The notes under the pieces are model-generated. The model did no database searches, was not told the origin of the DNA, and saw nothing but the letters and a program-made list of their open reading frames with translations. A stretch of 64,000 nt of DNA from Deltaproteobacteria bacterium (GTDB lineage: Bacteria > Myxococcota_A > Polyangia > JAAYKL01), in contig JAFGXQ010000120.1 of the NCBI GenBank assembly GCA_016936575.1, forward strand, positions 1 to 64,000. The letters run 5' to 3'. Position numbers and translations under genes: made by a program. Every line of letters starts with the position of its first letter. The first letter of the stretch is position 1. Positions 28,323 to 36,986 of the stretch are shown piece by piece.

Positions 28323-31300
28323 ATGCAGACGCTGGGTTGCAGACGGTGCGCTTCGCGTTCGTCCATAAATCTTTATATTGGGTTGATGGCGTTGGTGACT
28401 GTGATCTCCTGTTCGCGCACCAAGTCAACACGGGCGGACAGTGATACCTATGAACTGACCTGGACGCGGGACTCTTCTTCCATGGCGCCCATCTCTCTTA
28501 CGGCGTCAGATGGTACCGGATTGTTATTACAGACACTTCGGGCGAATGCTGTGATTCAGGGACCGATGGCATTTACAGAACTTCATTTGATATTTGAAAA
28601 CATGGAGAATAGAGTTCGGGAAGGTCATTTTGAAATTACGTTGCCTCCCGGTGCGGCCATCTCCCGTTTCGCCATGAAAATCGGTGACCAATGGCAGGAG
28701 GCGGAAGTGGTGGAGCGTCAGAAAGCCCGTCAGACATACGAGGACTTTCTTCATCGCCGTCAGGACCCGGCCCTGCTTGAGAAAAAGGCGGGAAATCAGT
28801 TTCGGGCAAGGGTGTTTCCGATTCCGGCGCTGGCTCAAAAAGAAATTACTATTTCGTATTCGCAGAATGTTCACCGCACGCCGTACACGCTGTATGTGGC
28901 GGGGCTGCCCAGGATGGAATCGTTCGGCGTGGATGTGCGCAATCTCAGCGGTGGTGGGGAGCCGGTGGTATATCATTCTGCAGCGCAGTTATTCAAACCC
29001 ACCGGAAACGTGATTCTCAAGCCGGCGCATGCGAAACAAACCGCCACAGGGTGGATGGGATTGCAGCACGGGAATTTGCGGTTGGTGCAGGTGACGCCGC
29101 ATTTCAAAGAATCGACAGCTCCATTTACATCTCTTTCTGTATGGCTGGATACCAGCGCGTCCCGCAGCATTGGCTTCGAGCGCCAGGTGGAGCGTGTAAT
29201 AGCGTTGATGCGGGCGCTGGAAAAACAGAATGGTCGTGCGTTTCGTCTTACTGTTTTCTGTTTTGATCAGACGGTCAAAAAAATATATGAGGGTACTTCC
29301 AATGGTTTCGGTGCGCGTCAGAAACAGGCCATCGTTGAACGTGGGGCGCTCGGGGCATCGAATTTCAGTTATGCGTTGGATTGGGCCGTGGGTAGCGAAG
29401 GGGTGCAGGCGGAGCGGGTGTTGGTGGTCAGCGACGGAATTATTACCGCCGGAACGCAGACTCGTAAAAAACTGCAGGCAAAAATTTCGGCGTTGTCCAC
29501 CAAAGGTGTGCGGCGACTGGACGTTCTGGTGGATGGTGGTGTGCGCGATGAAGCGCTGCCGGCGTCGTTGGTGGATGCGGGTTTGGAACGTACCGGGGTG
29601 GTGGCGGATGCCGAGGAATCCATGCAGCGCGTGGCGTCGCGGTTGATGAAAATGACACTGGCTGAAGTGTCGGTTCAGGTGGAGCAGGCGGATTGGGTGT
29701 GGCCCCGAACATTACACGGCGTGCAAAGCGGTGACCCGCAGTTGATTTACATCGGCGCTGATGCTGCGGCGGATGTGAAAGTCGGGCTGTCTGGAATAAC
29801 GGATACGCCCCGGCAGGTTCATTTTCAGTGGGTACAGGGGCCGTTGCTGCAAAGAGCGAGTGCGATTGCGCAGATAGAGATGGTATCGGGTGAGTTGGAC
29901 AGCATTGACGATGCACAGAAGCGCAGTGAACTGCAGCAGCGGGTGGTGGCATTGTCTATACAGCATCGCGTGCTCTCCGACTACACCGGATTGCTGGTGC
30001 TCGAAACCGAATATGACTACCAGCGCTACGGTATTGAACGAACCGCATTGAGCGATATTCTGGTGGTAGGTCCCAAAGGGGTAGAGCGTCGGGCGCGGGA
30101 TGATATTGTGGTGCCGAACCGGCTCCAGGGAAAGTTCGACATGGGCATCGTCGGTGCGGTGGAACCGGATGCGACCGTCAATGTAATGGGCAGTCTGATG
30201 GGGAATCAGGTCGGTGAAAATTTCGGGTACGGCGGGCTTGCCATATCGGGTACGGCCCGGGGCGGCGGCGGAACCGGCGAGGGAACCATCGGACTTGGAA
30301 ACCTGAACAGTATCGGTCATGCCGCGGGTGGCGGTTCGGGTGCGGGTTACGGCAGGGGAGCCGGAGGTCTGAGCGGAAGGCGCGCGGCGGCGCCGCAAAT
30401 TCGCGCCGGGGCTGCAGTTGTTATGGGGGCGTTACCGAAGGAAGTCGTTCGTAGATACGTGCGGCGGCATTTGAATGAAGTTAGATATTGTTACGAAAGA
30501 GGGTTGGCGCAGAATCATGAATTGACCGGACGAGTGATGTTGAAATTTATCATCAGCAGTGACGGCAGTGTGCGTGGGTCCACGATTGCGAGCACTGACC
30601 TGGTGTCGTCTGAGGTCGAAAACTGTATCGCCAACGCGGCGCGAAGATGGCAGTTTCCGAAGGTGAATGGCGGTGGTGTCGTCGTGGTGAATTATCCGTT
30701 TCAGTTCATTGCGCCCAATGTAACCGGTGAGTATGAACCTCAGAATACGCGTACCGCTGAAACCGAGACGCAACAATCTGAAACGCGACCAACGCCCCAA
30801 GTGCGCAACAGTCAAAACCTGCCGCCGCTGTTCAAACAGGAAAACGGGCGAGAGCCGGCTTCGGCGCTTTCGCAGAAAAGTGTGGTTACCGCCTATGAGG
30901 GGCAGTTGGAAGAAGTAATGTCGCTTGTGGCGATGAACCAACTTTGGGAAGCTCATCAGAAAGCCTTGGCCTGGCGGGCGGCGGAACCGAAAAATCTGTT
31001 GGCCCTGGTGGCGATGGGAGAGGTGTTCGAGGCGCAAAAAAAAGATGCCGAAGCAGCGCGGGCGTACGGTTCGATTATTGATTTTTTTCCGTCGCGTGCA
31101 GATATGCGGCGCATGGCGGGAGAGCGTCTGGAACGACTGGGCGACACGGCGAAGTGGCTGGTACTCGATACGTATCGGCAGGCGGTGAAGCAGCGTCCCG
31201 ACCATCCGGCCGGTCACCGGTTGTATGCATGGGCTCTGTTCCGGGTCGGGAAGTATCGGGAGGCCGTCTCGGCCATGAAAAAGGGCGTGGATAACGCATA

Positions 31301-31805
31301 TCCCGGGGGCCGGTTTCGTGGGGTGGTCGACGGCATGAAGGATGAACTGAAACTGATGGTATCCGCATGGCAGGTAAGGGAACCGAACAGCAAGGCCATG
31401 AAAGAAACCCTGACATCGTTGAAGCTGAGCGGCCTGAAAACGACGGCATCCACCCGGTTTGTACTGCATTGGGAGTCTGATGCCAATGATGTGGACCTTC
31501 ATGTGTATGATCAGTTCGGAAATCATGCGTTCTATCAGAACACAGACCTTCCCACCGGTGGAAAACTCCTGGCGGATGTAACCACCGGGTATGGTCCGGA
31601 ATTTTTTACGATTCCCAGAACCGGCAAGGATCGAAAATATACCATGCAGGCCCATTACTACAGCCGGGGTCCCATGGGCTACGGAATGGGCACACTTCAG
31701 ATTATCACCGACGACGGCAACGGAAATATTTTGTTTGAGTATCGCCCCTTCATCGTCATGCAGGACGGCGCATTCGTAGGACTGGGTCAGTTTAAAACGT
31801 TGTGA
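28323..31805 (+). CDS. VIT / vWA lipoprotein with AgmX-type, TPR and DUF2135 domains
   Basis: Started at 28323, where AAGGAAAGG lies upstream and a lipoprotein signal follows (VISC, Cys30). 1160 aa. A VIT domain comes first (HFEITLPPGAAISRFAMKI, then RARVFPIPALAQKEI). A vWA-like domain follows (SVWLDTSASRSIGFERQ), in which the metal-site motif reads DTSAS rather than DxSGS. Next is a Gly-rich linker (~residues 640-700). An AgmX/PglI-type C-terminal domain related to TonB spans ~701-799 (LNEVRYCYERGL, then VMLKFIISSDGSV). TPR-like helices follow (~860-1010), and the last ~110 residues are a DUF2135/YfaP-like domain (WESDANDVDLHVYDQFGNH). AgmX proteins occur in myxobacterial gliding loci. Likely a periplasmic or surface scaffold. 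Confidence 0.8.
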   Translation: MQTLGCRRCASRSSINLYIGLMALVTVISCSRTKSTRADSDTYELTWTRDSSSMAPISLTASDGTGLLLQTLRANAVIQGPMAFTELHLIFENMENRVREGHFEITLPPGAAISRFAMKIGDQWQEAEVVERQKARQTYEDFLHRRQDPALLEKKAGNQFRARVFPIPALAQKEITISYSQNVHRTPYTLYVAGLPRMESFGVDVRNLSGGGEPVVYHSAAQLFKPTGNVILKPAHAKQTATGWMGLQHGNLRLVQVTPHFKESTAPFTSLSVWLDTSASRSIGFERQVERVIALMRALEKQNGRAFRLTVFCFDQTVKKIYEGTSNGFGARQKQAIVERGALGASNFSYALDWAVGSEGVQAERVLVVSDGIITAGTQTRKKLQAKISALSTKGVRRLDVLVDGGVRDEALPASLVDAGLERTGVVADAEESMQRVASRLMKMTLAEVSVQVEQADWVWPRTLHGVQSGDPQLIYIGADAAADVKVGLSGITDTPRQVHFQWVQGPLLQRASAIAQIEMVSGELDSIDDAQKRSELQQRVVALSIQHRVLSDYTGLLVLETEYDYQRYGIERTALSDILVVGPKGVERRARDDIVVPNRLQGKFDMGIVGAVEPDATVNVMGSLMGNQVGENFGYGGLAISGTARGGGGTGEGTIGLGNLNSIGHAAGGGSGAGYGRGAGGLSGRRAAAPQIRAGAAVVMGALPKEVVRRYVRRHLNEVRYCYERGLAQNHELTGRVMLKFIISSDGSVRGSTIASTDLVSSEVENCIANAARRWQFPKVNGGGVVVVNYPFQFIAPNVTGEYEPQNTRTAETETQQSETRPTPQVRNSQNLPPLFKQENGREPASALSQKSVVTAYEGQLEEVMSLVAMNQLWEAHQKALAWRAAEPKNLLALVAMGEVFEAQKKDAEAARAYGSIIDFFPSRADMRRMAGERLERLGDTAKWLVLDTYRQAVKQRPDHPAGHRLYAWALFRVGKYREAVSAMKKGVDNAYPGGRFRGVVDGMKDELKLMVSAWQVREPNSKAMKETLTSLKLSGLKTTASTRFVLHWESDANDVDLHVYDQFGNHAFYQNTDLPTGGKLLADVTTGYGPEFFTIPRTGKDRKYTMQAHYYSRGPMGYGMGTLQIITDDGNGNILFEYRPFIVMQDGAFVGLGQFKTL

Positions 31806-31821
31806 CGATGAAATTTTCTTT

Positions 31822-31893
31822 TTAAATTCAATCCGCCGATACTTCGCGAAAGCAATCGATTGCAACGCAAAATTAGTGGCTGTCTGTGTCGGT
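31822..31893. repeat. 72-bp direct repeat, copy 1
   Basis: Matches copy 2 at 35104-35175 with five mismatches in 72 bp (about 93% identity), same orientation. It contains the palindromes TTCGCGAA and GCAATCGATTGC (31852-31863). On the minus strand it covers the stop codon of an Asp/Thr-rich protein tail. The two copies bracket a ~3.2-kb unit. Confidence 0.85.
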
Positions 31894-32106
31894 ATCAGAG
31901 TCACCAGGGTCGCTTCCGTTGGAATCGCCAACAGGAGTCGTCCCCGACTCACGAATGTAGCCGGCATACGTTTTCAATTGAAACAACCCACATCACCATT
32001 CGTGAGGCTTGTCCCACCTTCTAAAACCATATCTTACCCACGTAACAAAAAACAGGATCAAAGCGACAAGGCTGCGGAGCGCGCCCCGGACCTCTCACAG
32101 TCCTTC

Positions 32107-32208
32107 GAGATGAAACAGGACTATTGGAGTGCGCTCAAAGAATGGAAAAACGGAAATCGCGATGTGTTTTTTCCGCCCGGCACATACGCGCTGCGGATAC
32201 ACGCCTGA
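32107..32208 (+). pseudogene. C-terminal fragment of a RAYT/Y1-like transposase
   Basis: The frame reads SFEMKQDYWSALKEWKNGNR and continues DVFFPPGTYALRIHA to a stop. The pattern 'Y..AL..W..G.RDV.FP.GTY' is typical of the C-terminus of REP-associated tyrosine (Y1_Tnp-like) transposases. The N-terminal HUH domain is absent here. A middle fragment of the same kind of protein is at 34829-35035 in the same orientation. Confidence 0.55.
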
Positions 32209-32437
32209 GTGAACGTCCAACCGGGACAACGACTTCCCCTACTCATTTGCTGTCCTCACCATCTGCTCCCGCAGAAAACGCAGCACTGCGCGCGTGTTCT
32301 AATTTTTGACAAAAATCATCAAATTTTTACTGTTCGTACGTAACAAATTTCAGCGTTTCACTGCCGATGTGAAGAAATTTTGCCGACAATTTCTCACGCA
32401 TTTTTTGCTCTTAAATAGTTACCAGGGTGAGGGCCTT

Positions 32438-34768
32438 TTAAGGTATTACAGGAAGCCATGGAATAACAGCCTGGTCAATGTTTCCCCAACAAGCAACAGA
32501 TTGATCCGTGCGAATTCCACATGCGACGTATTTGGACAAAGATACGGATTCAAAAAAACCGTTTTCCATTGGACCATCCAAAATAGCGGTTTCTGTAGAA
32601 CTAAAGCAATAGACGTCTCGAACGTCTGTTATTCCACAGCCGACAAAGCCTTCGGAGTTGGGAGCGATTCGAATATGTGTGAAGCTTGGTGAGTAAGAAA
32701 AACTGCCCAATAGACTATTCAATTCTTCCGGTGCCCAATTTTTTCCCCAACAATCCACGCCTCCGTTTTGTCGCAAGCCACAATAATACATTTTAAAACC
32801 AGTATCATCCTCTGTTGAATAGAGTGATGTGTATTGTTCAGTCGGAATGTTGCTCCAAGATTCATCTTGGGGATAACAATTGATTGTATTGTCTGAGGAC
32901 AATGCACATGCGCCTACATCAAGTGCAGTGGTGGCAACGGAATGGAAACTTTCACTAGCATCGACAAAAAAGTCATTTGTTGTTTCTCCACTCCAGCAAG
33001 TAACGGCATTATTTGTATCAATTGCGCAACAATGTGACCCAAATACGCCGCAGTGGATATCTGTATATTGGCCGGAGGGCGCAATAGGACTGTTTGTATG
33101 GGAGTCGTCAAGATCCCAGCATTTTATGTTTCCATCGGTCTGAATTCCACAACCGAATCCCTCGTAGTAGCTGAGTGTCAGTGTTGAGAAATTTCCCGGC
33201 GGTGTTTTTGTAATGCTGCCCCAGCATTCGACGGTGTCATCGGTGGTGATACCACAAAATCCGCATTGCGCATATTCACATCCCGCAGCACCATAGATTT
33301 CTTTAAACGTTGAACTGGGAAGATTTGCAAGTGTTTCACCGCTCCAACACTCCACCGTTCCGTTGGTTCGAACGCCGCATATTTGGTTGCCGCTGATTAC
33401 TATCTGGGAAAACGCGCAGCCGCCTTCAATGTTGCTGATTAGTCCATCACAGTTGCTATCAATACCGTCACATCGTTCGGGGGCACCAGGATATACCGAA
33501 GCGGTCTCCGGTGAGCAATCCGTTTTGGGTAGGTCCCCAGTTATTCCTCCGGTGCAGACTGCATCCACCGATAAAAATCCATCATTGTCGGAATCCAGTT
33601 CATCAATAACATTTCCGTCACAATCATTATCTTTTCCATCACAGATTTCAACGTTCGCAGAGAACCGTTCCGCATCATTATCATCACAATCAGTACCGCC
33701 GTTGTCGATGGAGTCTTCGCCGTCGCCATCTACATCGTTAGGCACTCCTGAGCAGTCTTCATCCACTTCATTGCCAAAAATTTCTGTGTTGGTTGAAAAT
33801 CGTACTGGATCGTCATCGTCGCAATCATTGCCGCCACAACTAATGTGGGCATCGCCGTCATCGTCAAAGTCGCCGTCTGCAGTGTTACGGTCCGGGTCAA
33901 GGGGGAGACAGTCAACGGTGTTCACTTCTCCATCCCGATCTTGGTCAATCGCTGCGTCCATATCTGGTACAGTGGCGGATGAACCCAAATCATTCAAACG
34001 GTCTTCGAGTTGGTTTATAACCGCCGCAGTGTCCAAAGCCATCATGGCTTCACCAATTTCAGCTACCTTGTCATCATTCAATATACCGTCTGACTCTAAA
34101 TCAGATGCGTAGGTATTGAGCACTTCTTGTAAATTCGCATCGAGCGCGCCGGTTCCTCTATTCACAGCGACTTGGGTAATGACCGCGCTCACTGCTAGCA
34201 AATATGCATTGGCTAGAGTGTTCCCACCGGTAATCACCATGTCAGTGCCGTGGGCGTCGGGGTCAAATCCAGCGGGAACCATTTGCATACTGTCCATCAG
34301 CTCTTGTTCTGCTTGGACAACGGCGACAGTAAAGGCTGTACCGGATGACAAAAGATTACGTACGCGATTGTAGGTAAGATGAGTAATGAGGTTAATGTAT
34401 GCTTGCTGGTTACCCGCAGCTGTTATCTCATAAAAAGCACGAAGGGTAAGATTAGCGCCCGATAACGATCCCGTAACTTCATTATAATAGAAGCCCTGTC
34501 CTTCAAGTGCCACCAGTCCAGAATATTCAAACGCCACGCTGAACTCACCAAGGTCGTTGTGTGTTTGTGTGTTAAAGACATCTCCGGTTGGATTACCAGA
34601 AGCGTTGACAGGGGATACCGTCACAGTGGATCCTGTAACGAACGGTCCCTTATTAACGGCACCATTTAGAGTTACTTCCGCTGCACCGGATTCGGAATCA
34701 CTACCATCGTTACCACACCCCCAATACATCACGGCCACTGCCATAAGAATTAGTAACAATTGTTTCAT
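32438..34768 (-). CDS. MopE / RCC1-repeat lipoprotein
   Basis: Started at 34768, where AAAGGGA precedes an ATG followed by a lipoprotein signal (VMYWGC); the frame stays open 31 codons further upstream. 776 aa. An N-terminal part (LNGAVNKGPFVTGSTVTVSP) resembles exported carbohydrate-surface or fimbrial lipoprotein domains. The middle has MopE-type metal-binding repeats (DGDFDDDGDAHISCGGNDCD, NGIDSNCDG-like RCDGIDSNCDG). The C-terminal half has RCC1-like repeats 'xCGIxxxGxxxCW' (FCGITTDDTVECWG, GCGIQTDGNIKCW, YCGLRQNGGVDCWG) that likely form a beta-propeller. It lies between two 72-bp direct repeats with transposase fragments on both sides, so the whole unit may have been acquired or duplicated. 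Binding partner unknown. Confidence 0.8.
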   Translation of the reverse strand: MKQLLLILMAVAVMYWGCGNDGSDSESGAAEVTLNGAVNKGPFVTGSTVTVSPVNASGNPTGDVFNTQTHNDLGEFSVAFEYSGLVALEGQGFYYNEVTGSLSGANLTLRAFYEITAAGNQQAYINLITHLTYNRVRNLLSSGTAFTVAVVQAEQELMDSMQMVPAGFDPDAHGTDMVITGGNTLANAYLLAVSAVITQVAVNRGTGALDANLQEVLNTYASDLESDGILNDDKVAEIGEAMMALDTAAVINQLEDRLNDLGSSATVPDMDAAIDQDRDGEVNTVDCLPLDPDRNTADGDFDDDGDAHISCGGNDCDDDDPVRFSTNTEIFGNEVDEDCSGVPNDVDGDGEDSIDNGGTDCDDNDAERFSANVEICDGKDNDCDGNVIDELDSDNDGFLSVDAVCTGGITGDLPKTDCSPETASVYPGAPERCDGIDSNCDGLISNIEGGCAFSQIVISGNQICGVRTNGTVECWSGETLANLPSSTFKEIYGAAGCEYAQCGFCGITTDDTVECWGSITKTPPGNFSTLTLSYYEGFGCGIQTDGNIKCWDLDDSHTNSPIAPSGQYTDIHCGVFGSHCCAIDTNNAVTCWSGETTNDFFVDASESFHSVATTALDVGACALSSDNTINCYPQDESWSNIPTEQYTSLYSTEDDTGFKMYYCGLRQNGGVDCWGKNWAPEELNSLLGSFSYSPSFTHIRIAPNSEGFVGCGITDVRDVYCFSSTETAILDGPMENGFFESVSLSKYVACGIRTDQSVACWGNIDQAVIPWLPVIP

Positions 34769-34828
34769 AATAAAGTCCCTTTCGTTCCCCGATAAATATA
34801 CCAATATACTGGAACCGAACAAGGAGAA

Positions 34829-35035
34829 ATTAAAATTGCTGAGTTTTACGGGTGGGTGCATGAGTATGTGGCCAAGGCGGTTAATTGTTCACATGGACGC
34901 TGGGAGAACCTGTGGTCATCTGACAAAACGAGCGTGATTCCACTGGAAAGTCATGTGGATGTAATGGACAAGATTGCGTACACGTTCTGCAATCCGGTCA
35001 GCGCGCAGTTGTTTGCTCAGGCTAAAAACTGGAAA
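34829..35035 (+). pseudogene. Internal fragment of a RAYT/Y1-like transposase
   Basis: The frame encodes IAEFYGWVHEYVAKAVNCSH, GRWENLWSSDKTSVI and DKIAYTFCNPVSAQL. This matches the conserved middle/end of transposase-like proteins related to REP-associated transposases (HEYVAKAVN...GRWENLW.S.QTSV...V..KI.Y...NPV...L). The catalytic HUH/Tyr region is missing upstream, and downstream it runs straight into tandem AAAAGTGGGGACG units. It is a decayed relic, not a functional gene. Confidence 0.65.
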
Positions 35036-35038
35036 AGG

Positions 35039-35081
35039 AAAAGTGGCGGAAAAGTGGGGACGAAAAGTGGGGACGGAGGTC
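35039..35081. repeat. Short tandem REP-like units (AAAAGTGGGGACG)
   Basis: Three successive 11-14-bp units (AAAGTGGCGGA, AAAGTGGGGACG, AAAAGTGGGGACGG) end in TGGGGACGGAGGTC (35068-35081). The same 14-mer recurs at 36871-36884. The units directly follow a RAYT-like transposase fragment, as expected of REP sequences mobilised by such enzymes. Confidence 0.55.
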
Positions 35082-35103
35082 TGATGTTTATGGAATCTTT
35101 CTA

Positions 35104-35175
35104 TTAAATTCAATCCGCCGATACTTCGCGAAAACAATCGATTGCAACGCGAAATTAACGGTTGTCTGTGTCGGT
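35104..35175. repeat. 72-bp direct repeat, copy 2
   Basis: Partner of the copy at 31822-31893, same orientation, five mismatches. It lies just before the MscS-type channel gene. On the minus strand it encodes VETDTDNR and a stop, paralleling the DSDTDTDSH tail read through copy 1, so both copies include the 3' end of an Asp/Thr-rich reading frame. Confidence 0.85.
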
Positions 35176-35262
35176 TTCCACCGCGGTAGAAAGTAGACAA
35201 TTCAGATGCAAAGTCACGGGCGCAATGGTAGTGTGAATCGCTAATCGAGGGAGTGATGCAAG

Positions 35263-36789
35263 GTGAATTTTCTATTTCGAATTTTTGATATTGCCGGGCC
35301 GTTGATTCCCGGGGTGGTGACGGCGGCGATTTGTATCGCGGTGGGGGTGGGGGTGCAGATTCGCTTTCGGGGCGAAACGGTGGCGACGCGGTTTCGGCGG
35401 CCGATGGTGTTGTTTCATGTGTATCTGTTTGTGGCGGCGGCGGCGCTGCTGGCCAAATTGTATTGGCCGGTGGCGTTTCATGCGGCATACATGGTGTCGT
35501 TGCTGGTGCTGGCGCTGGCGCTGGTGCTTGCGGTGGTGACGGCGGTCATGGACGGATTCCTGGGGCGCTACCGCAATATTTCGGTCCCGTCCATTCTGCG
35601 CGACATGATGATTGTGGTGCTGTACGTGCTGGTGATTCTGCTTGTGTTGCACCAGGAGGGGGTCGAAGTCACTTCTTTGATTACCACCTCTGCGGTGGTC
35701 ACGGCCATTATCGGTTTCGCTCTTCAGGATTTGCTTTCTAATGTGATCAGCGGTCTGTCCATTCAGATGGAGCGACCGTTTAAAGAAGGCGATTGGGTCA
35801 AGTTCGATACCTTTGAAGGATGCGTCACCGAAATCAACTGGCGTGCCACCAAAATTGAGACCCGCGGCCGAGATATTATCGTGATTCCCAATAACGCGGC
35901 CACCAGCGCGCCGCTGATCAATTTTTCGGCTCCGTCTTCAGTCCATCGCCGGCGGGTATCTGTCGGGTTGCGGTATGAGGCATCTCCCAACCGGGTGCAC
36001 GAGTGTCTGATTGCGGCGGCGCGTTCCGTGGAAGGCGTGCTGTCCAACCCCGCGCCCCAGGTACTCACTCGCAAGTACAATGATTTTTCCATTGATTATG
36101 ATCTGCTTTTTTTCATTAATGATTTGCCTCGGCGCGAGATGATCGAAAGCAACGTGATGACCCGCATGTGGTACTACCTGAATCGTGAAGGGCTCTCTAT
36201 TCCGTTTCCCATTCGCGATGTCAATGTGCGCACCATATCTGCGGCGGACGAGGCGGCGGCGCATCAGAACAGTGTGGCGGAACTGGAGGCGGTTATATCG
36301 CGCATTCCCGAATTCGCGCCGCTCTCCGCGGAAGAACGAAATTATCTGGCGGTTCATGCGCATACCCGTCGGTTTGCAAAAGGCGAATGCATTCTGGAAG
36401 AAGGCGTGCCCGGCATTTCCTGTTACGTGGTTTCGGAAGGCCAGGTGCGAATTGAAACGGCATCTGCGGAATCGAACCTACCGGTTGAGCTGGCGACCCT
36501 CGGCGCGGACCAGTATTTCGGTGAACAGTCGTTGATTACCGGAGACCCCACCATGGCCGCCGTTTGGGCGGACACGGATTGCGTGCTGCACGAAATATCG
36601 AAGGCGCATTTCGGCGAAATTCTGGTGCGCAATCAGTCACTGGTCGATGCATTGGGACAACGCCTGTCGGAGCGGGCCAAAGAACGTCGTGCGGCTCAGA
36701 AACGTTTCGGCAGTGAATCCCGCCCCGGCGAAGAGTCCACCGAACCGGCCGGTTTTGTGCGCCGTATTCGCAGTTTTTTTCAGCTATAG
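35263..36789 (+). CDS. MscS-family mechanosensitive channel with cyclic-nucleotide-binding-like domain
   Basis: 508 aa, GTG start with CGAGGGAG upstream. About four membrane helices lie in residues 5-155. The pore-lining helix and start of the beta domain carry strong MscS signatures (TAIIGFALQDLLSNVISGLS, then RPFKEGDWVKF). The cytoplasmic vestibule domain runs to about residue 330. A C-terminal cNMP-binding-like domain follows at ~365-480 (FAKGECILEEGVPGISCYVV, then YFGEQSLITGDPTMAAVWA). Family members of this layout (bCNG type) release solutes or ions and may be ligand-modulated. In the phosphate-binding cassette the usual Arg of 'PRxAxV' is Thr (PTMAAV), so nucleotide binding is doubtful. 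Inner membrane. Confidence 0.88.
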   Translation: MNFLFRIFDIAGPLIPGVVTAAICIAVGVGVQIRFRGETVATRFRRPMVLFHVYLFVAAAALLAKLYWPVAFHAAYMVSLLVLALALVLAVVTAVMDGFLGRYRNISVPSILRDMMIVVLYVLVILLVLHQEGVEVTSLITTSAVVTAIIGFALQDLLSNVISGLSIQMERPFKEGDWVKFDTFEGCVTEINWRATKIETRGRDIIVIPNNAATSAPLINFSAPSSVHRRRVSVGLRYEASPNRVHECLIAAARSVEGVLSNPAPQVLTRKYNDFSIDYDLLFFINDLPRREMIESNVMTRMWYYLNREGLSIPFPIRDVNVRTISAADEAAAHQNSVAELEAVISRIPEFAPLSAEERNYLAVHAHTRRFAKGECILEEGVPGISCYVVSEGQVRIETASAESNLPVELATLGADQYFGEQSLITGDPTMAAVWADTDCVLHEISKAHFGEILVRNQSLVDALGQRLSERAKERRAAQKRFGSESRPGEESTEPAGFVRRIRSFFQL

Positions 36790-36986
36790 CCACATTCCCT
36801 TGAGAGGAGTTCACCCAGGGCAACGACAGAAAGGTTTCCCGCCGGATTGCATAAACCGGGGACCATCAACTGGGGACGGAGGTCGTATGCTACTGAAAAA
36901 GGGGGAATCCTTGAGCGGTGCTGTCCCCTTGAGCGTCCCCTTGAGCGGTGCTTGGTTTGGGGGGCGGAGTGGTGTATGATGGCGGC
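36790..36986. repeat. REP-like intergenic cluster
   Basis: This spacer contains TGGGGACGGAGGTC (36871-36884) identical to the unit at 35068-35081, then a TTGAGCGGTGCT / GTCCCC series repeated in tandem at ~36913-36956. No reading frame is supported. It separates the channel gene from the nuclease-fusion gene. Confidence 0.5.

Larger units (their letters stand above)
31806..32437. other. Intergenic region with direct repeat and transposase debris
   Basis: About 630 bp. It holds a 72-bp repeat, a minus-strand stub ending in DSDTDTDSH and stop (codons at ~31870-31985), and a plus-strand transposase C-terminal fragment; the repeat and fragment are listed separately. The stretch 32210-32437 is AT-rich and I see no gene in it. 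Confidence 0.5.

Noticed and set aside
30432-31967. 511-codon minus-strand open frame
   Set aside because: It lies opposite the well-supported VIT/vWA/DUF2135 gene and shows no domain, signal peptide or ribosome binding site.
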